Assembly: GCA_012797505.1 (NCBI GenBank)
Contig: JAAZOZ010000283.1
Coordinates: 1-8,190 of the forward strand
From: Smithella sp.
GTDB lineage: Bacteria; Desulfobacterota; Syntrophia; Syntrophales; Smithellaceae
DNA length: 8,190 bases
Reading direction: 5' to 3'
A program made the translations under genes and the position numbers. This document shows positions 6,076 to 8,190 of the stretch, in pieces; position 1 is the first letter of the stretch, and every line of letters starts with the position of its first letter. Under the pieces are notes generated by a model. The model saw only the letters and a list, made by a program, of their open reading frames with translations. It was not told the DNA's origin and did no database searches.

Positions 6076-7902
6076 TTATTCTTTGTACAGACTGTTGAGC
6101 AGATCCCCGTATTTGTCCAGAACCGCCTGGCGCTTGAGCTTCATGGTCTGCGTGAGCATGCCGCTTTCCAGCGTGAAATCCTCCAGGATGAAGGCGAATT
6201 TCTGGGGAATTTCATAAGATCCGATCGTTTTTCTCAAATGATTCTGCACCTCGGCGGTCAGCAATTCCTTGAAATTGCGGCCGGCGGGATTGCCGGGATC
6301 GAACAGGCTCTCCGGCTTCACGGACAGATTCAGCTTCTCGGCCATCTGCCCCAGAAGCTTCATATCGGGAACAATCAGACCCACGTTGTATTCCTGACCC
6401 GCCCCGTAAATCATGGCGTTCAGGATCCAGGGCAGGACCTTCATTTCCAGTTCGACGGCGTCCGGGTGGATGTATTTGCCGTTGGCCAGCTTGTATTCTT
6501 CCTTGAAGCGGCCCGTGATGAACAGAAATCCGTCATCGTCGAGGCGCCCCCGGTCTCCGGTGCGCACGCCGCGCATCCCGTTCATTTCCACGATCACTTC
6601 TTTTGTCTTTTCCGGTTTGTTGTGGTAGCCGATCATGCACTGGGGGCCGAAGCAGATGATTTCACCGTCGTCGCTGTTGTCTCCCGTCCGCGACCGGTCG
6701 ATTACCACCTTGGTTTTGTTGATCGGCTTTCCGACTGACCCCAGGCGGTTGCCCATCAGGGGGGAGTTGATGGTAATGGCCGGAGACGTTTCGCTGAGCC
6801 CGTAAGCGTCATAAGTCGGGATTCCCACGTCGATGAAAAATTTCGCGATTTCCACGTTCATGGGGGCGCTGCCGGTTACGGCGTTGACGAGGCGTCCGCC
6901 GAACCGCTCCCGGATCTTATTCAAAACGATCTTATCCAGAAGTTTGAATTTCAACCCGGCCTTGCCCGTTTCCCGCTTTTGCTTTGCCGCGTCCAGCGCC
7001 ATTTCAAAGAGCTTCAGCTTCAGCCCGCCTTCCTCCCTCATTTTGGCCCAGACGCCGTTATAGACTTTGTTGAACACCCGGGGCACCGTGGTCATGAAGG
7101 ACGGCTGAATCTTGGGCAGATCATCGATCAGGGTTTCAACCGATCCCATGATGCCGATGGAGCCGCCGCGCAGCATAAACGCGTGCAGGTCCGCCGTAAT
7201 GCCGAAAGAGTGCGCCCAGGGAAGCATGGAAATGCATCGACCCTCTTCGGTCAGGTTTAAAAACCAGGCGAGCGCGCCCTTGACGTTTTCCGCCAGATTG
7301 CCGTGGGAAAGAAGCACTCCCTTGGGCTCGCCGGTGGTTCCCGAAGTGTAGATCAGGACGGCAACATCGGAGTATTTGGGCTTCTGCGACGGGACGGGTT
7401 TTTCGGCGCCTTTTTTCTCCAGGGCGGCCATCGTCTTGTCCCCCGTGCCTTCAATCAAATAGATATGCTGGAGTGTTGGAATTTCCGCGGGGAAATATTT
7501 CACCTTCTCCAGAATTTCGGGCTTGGAAACGAGAAGGACCTTGACAGCGGCGTCCTTGATAATATATTTCCACATCGTCACCAGTTCTTTTTCGTACATC
7601 GGCACGAAGGCGGCGCGCAATCCCTGCGTGGCCATTTCTCCGATCACCCATTCCTTGCGATTGTTCGCAATGATTCCGACCGTATCCCCGGCCTGAACCC
7701 CTAGCGAAGCAAGACCACCCCGCAAATTGTCGACGCGGGCGGCGATTTGCGCGTAGGTTACCCACTGATACACCCCGGAAGAATCTTTTTCTCCAATAAA
7801 CAGATTGTTGGCGTATTTGGAAACGCTGTTTTCAAAAATCTCCACCAGATTGTCCGGGGACTCATACGTGTTTTGATACTCGCCATATTCAAAAATCGCC
7901 AT
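6076..7902 (-). CDS. Long-chain fatty acyl-CoA synthetase (AMP-forming)
   Basis: Predicted to activate a long-chain fatty acid with ATP and CoA to acyl-CoA, via an acyl-adenylate, feeding beta-oxidation or lipid synthesis. The 608-aa protein carries the ANL-superfamily motifs: P-loop YTSGTTGEPKG (185-195), YGLSETSP (367-374), RTGDRGRLD (447-455), the hinge GRFKEEYK (464-471) and the C-terminal catalytic Lys588 in LTQTMKLKR. Length and spacing fit the FadD15/eukaryotic-ACSL-like branch rather than short- or medium-chain ligases. Exact chain length cannot be read from sequence. The open frame extends to an ATG at 8034, but those 44 extra residues are encoded by an intergenic repeat. The ATG at 7902 (MAIFEYGEYQ) with AAAGGAG upstream (7914-7920) is the better start. 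It is transcribed towards the terminator at 5996-6036. Confidence 0.93.
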   Translation of the reverse strand: MAIFEYGEYQNTYESPDNLVEIFENSVSKYANNLFIGEKDSSGVYQWVTYAQIAARVDNLRGGLASLGVQAGDTVGIIANNRKEWVIGEMATQGLRAAFVPMYEKELVTMWKYIIKDAAVKVLLVSKPEILEKVKYFPAEIPTLQHIYLIEGTGDKTMAALEKKGAEKPVPSQKPKYSDVAVLIYTSGTTGEPKGVLLSHGNLAENVKGALAWFLNLTEEGRCISMLPWAHSFGITADLHAFMLRGGSIGIMGSVETLIDDLPKIQPSFMTTVPRVFNKVYNGVWAKMREEGGLKLKLFEMALDAAKQKRETGKAGLKFKLLDKIVLNKIRERFGGRLVNAVTGSAPMNVEIAKFFIDVGIPTYDAYGLSETSPAITINSPLMGNRLGSVGKPINKTKVVIDRSRTGDNSDDGEIICFGPQCMIGYHNKPEKTKEVIVEMNGMRGVRTGDRGRLDDDGFLFITGRFKEEYKLANGKYIHPDAVELEMKVLPWILNAMIYGAGQEYNVGLIVPDMKLLGQMAEKLNLSVKPESLFDPGNPAGRNFKELLTAEVQNHLRKTIGSYEIPQKFAFILEDFTLESGMLTQTMKLKRQAVLDKYGDLLNSLYKE

Positions 7903-7913
7903 GCCCTTACCCG

Positions 7914-7920
7914 CTCCTTT
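7914..7920 (-). promoter_or_regulatory. Ribosome binding site supporting the acyl-CoA ligase start
   Basis: The minus strand reads AAAGGAG, then CGGGTAAGGGC before the ATG at 7902. The spacing (11 bases) is somewhat long and a second purine patch (AAGGG) lies nearer. Even so, it supports this start over the repeat-derived ATG at 8034. Confidence 0.5.
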
Positions 7921-7948
7921 CGAAATTTGATTAATCGTTGCTGAAAAT

Positions 7949-8109
7949 TGACGCCCTCGTAAAAAGGAATTCAAACCGTCACTCCGGCGAACCCCGTATC
8001 GCAGTACGGGCAGGCGCCGGGGTCCATAACTCATTGTAATTACCGGATACCGGCCTTCGCTAGAGGTATGACGAAAAGAGCGCGAAAAAGACTTTTTACG
8101 AGGTCGTCA
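7949..8109. repeat. 161-bp MITE-like element with 18-bp terminal inverted repeats
   Basis: The left end TGACGCCCTCGTAAAAAG (7949-7966) and the complement of the right end, TGACGACCTCGTAAAAAG (from 8092-8109), match at 17 of 18 positions. The interior holds a two-tier hairpin (7981-8023) and a decayed ATACC/GGTAT hairpin (about 8047-8068). No transposase is encoded. Short, non-coding, hairpin-rich and with terminal inverted repeats, it fits a miniature inverted-repeat element mobilised in trans. Clear target-site duplications were not found, so exact ends are uncertain. I recall similar TCGTAAAAAG-ended repeats in deltaproteobacterial genomes, but that is memory, not a search. Confidence 0.7.
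7981..8023. repeat. Two-tier hairpin inside the MITE-like element
   Basis: The outer arms ACTCCGGCG (7981-7989) and CGCCGGGGT (8015-8023) pair with one G-T wobble. Inside them CCCGTA (7993-7998) pairs with TACGGG (8005-8010) around a six-base loop. This could form a cruciform or a structured RNA and is the most stable part of the element. Confidence 0.6.
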
Positions 8110-8145
8110 TGTTTCGTTAGTCAATGAATTGAGAGCTTTGAACAA

Positions 8146-8180
8146 TGTCATTTCGAGGAGCGTGAGCGACGAGAAATCTT
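8146..8180. repeat. Partial dispersed-repeat-like sequence at the window edge
   Basis: The segment contains GTCATTTCGAGGAGCG and ends in GACGAGAAATCTT. It resembles a dispersed intergenic repeat I recall from deltaproteobacterial and related genomes, usually paired with an inverted partner. The partner would lie beyond the window, so only one arm can be seen here. Confidence 0.35.
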
Positions 8181-8190
8181 AAGGATGGCC

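Noticed and set aside
6028..6738. 236-aa plus-strand open frame opposite the acyl-CoA ligase
   Set aside because: It is antisense to a protein with complete ANL motifs and starts inside the terminator region, with no supporting signals.
7903..8034. N-terminal 44-codon extension of the acyl-CoA ligase
   Set aside because: Much of it is encoded by the MITE-like repeat, it is rich in Arg/Gly without family similarity, and a good ribosome site precedes the ATG at 7902.
7949..8180. CRISPR array in the repeat-rich right end
   Set aside because: The repeats are inverted and single-copy, with no regularly spaced direct repeats and no cas genes.

Overview
The window looks like chromosomal DNA of a deltaproteobacterium in the broad sense (Desulfobacterota, possibly the Syntrophus/Smithella side). 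This is inferred from three things. The EF-G carries the AHIDSGKTT / GKDGVGA signatures of the mitochondrial-like 'spd' EF-G1 group. An HD-GYP protein, a class III cyclase and a long-chain acyl-CoA ligase sit close together. The intergenic repeats have TCGTAAAAAG-type ends of a kind I associate with these genomes. No database was consulted.

Layout. (1) 1-698 (+): the 3' part of a PAS/PAC-HD-GYP signalling protein, split by a one-base frame change at an A6 tract (about 94-102). (2) 699-949: AT-rich gap with a 25-bp near-palindrome and an array of 11-12-bp repeats beginning TGT. One array unit holds a perfect DnaA box (TTATCCACA on the minus strand). (3) 950-2518 (-): a soluble fusion of a MerR-type DNA-binding domain, a PAS-like middle region and a class III nucleotidyl cyclase. 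(4) 2519-3065: a control region. A near-consensus promoter for the cyclase is overlapped and flanked by copies of the dyad TTATAC-N-GTATAA, with a third copy before a short plus-strand reading frame (2746-2892). A separate promoter drives fusA. (5) 3066-5153 (+): fusA. (6) 5154-5234: a short decaying tandem repeat. (7) 5235-5996 (+): an unassigned P-loop ATPase, closed by a very strong intrinsic terminator. (8) 6076-7902 (-): long-chain acyl-CoA synthetase. (9) 7903-8190: a 161-bp element with 18-bp terminal inverted repeats (MITE-like), then the start of another dispersed-repeat sequence cut off by the window end.

How the parts relate. Two second-messenger genes (c-di-GMP-type HD-GYP and a cNMP cyclase) converge on the DnaA-box gap. 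The cyclase appears to control its own promoter through its MerR domain, so the DNA-binding and cNMP-making parts of one protein may be coupled. fusA and the ATPase gene probably share a transcript ending at 6036. The acyl-CoA ligase gene converges on that terminator from the other side, and its upstream region is largely made of the mobile-type repeat.
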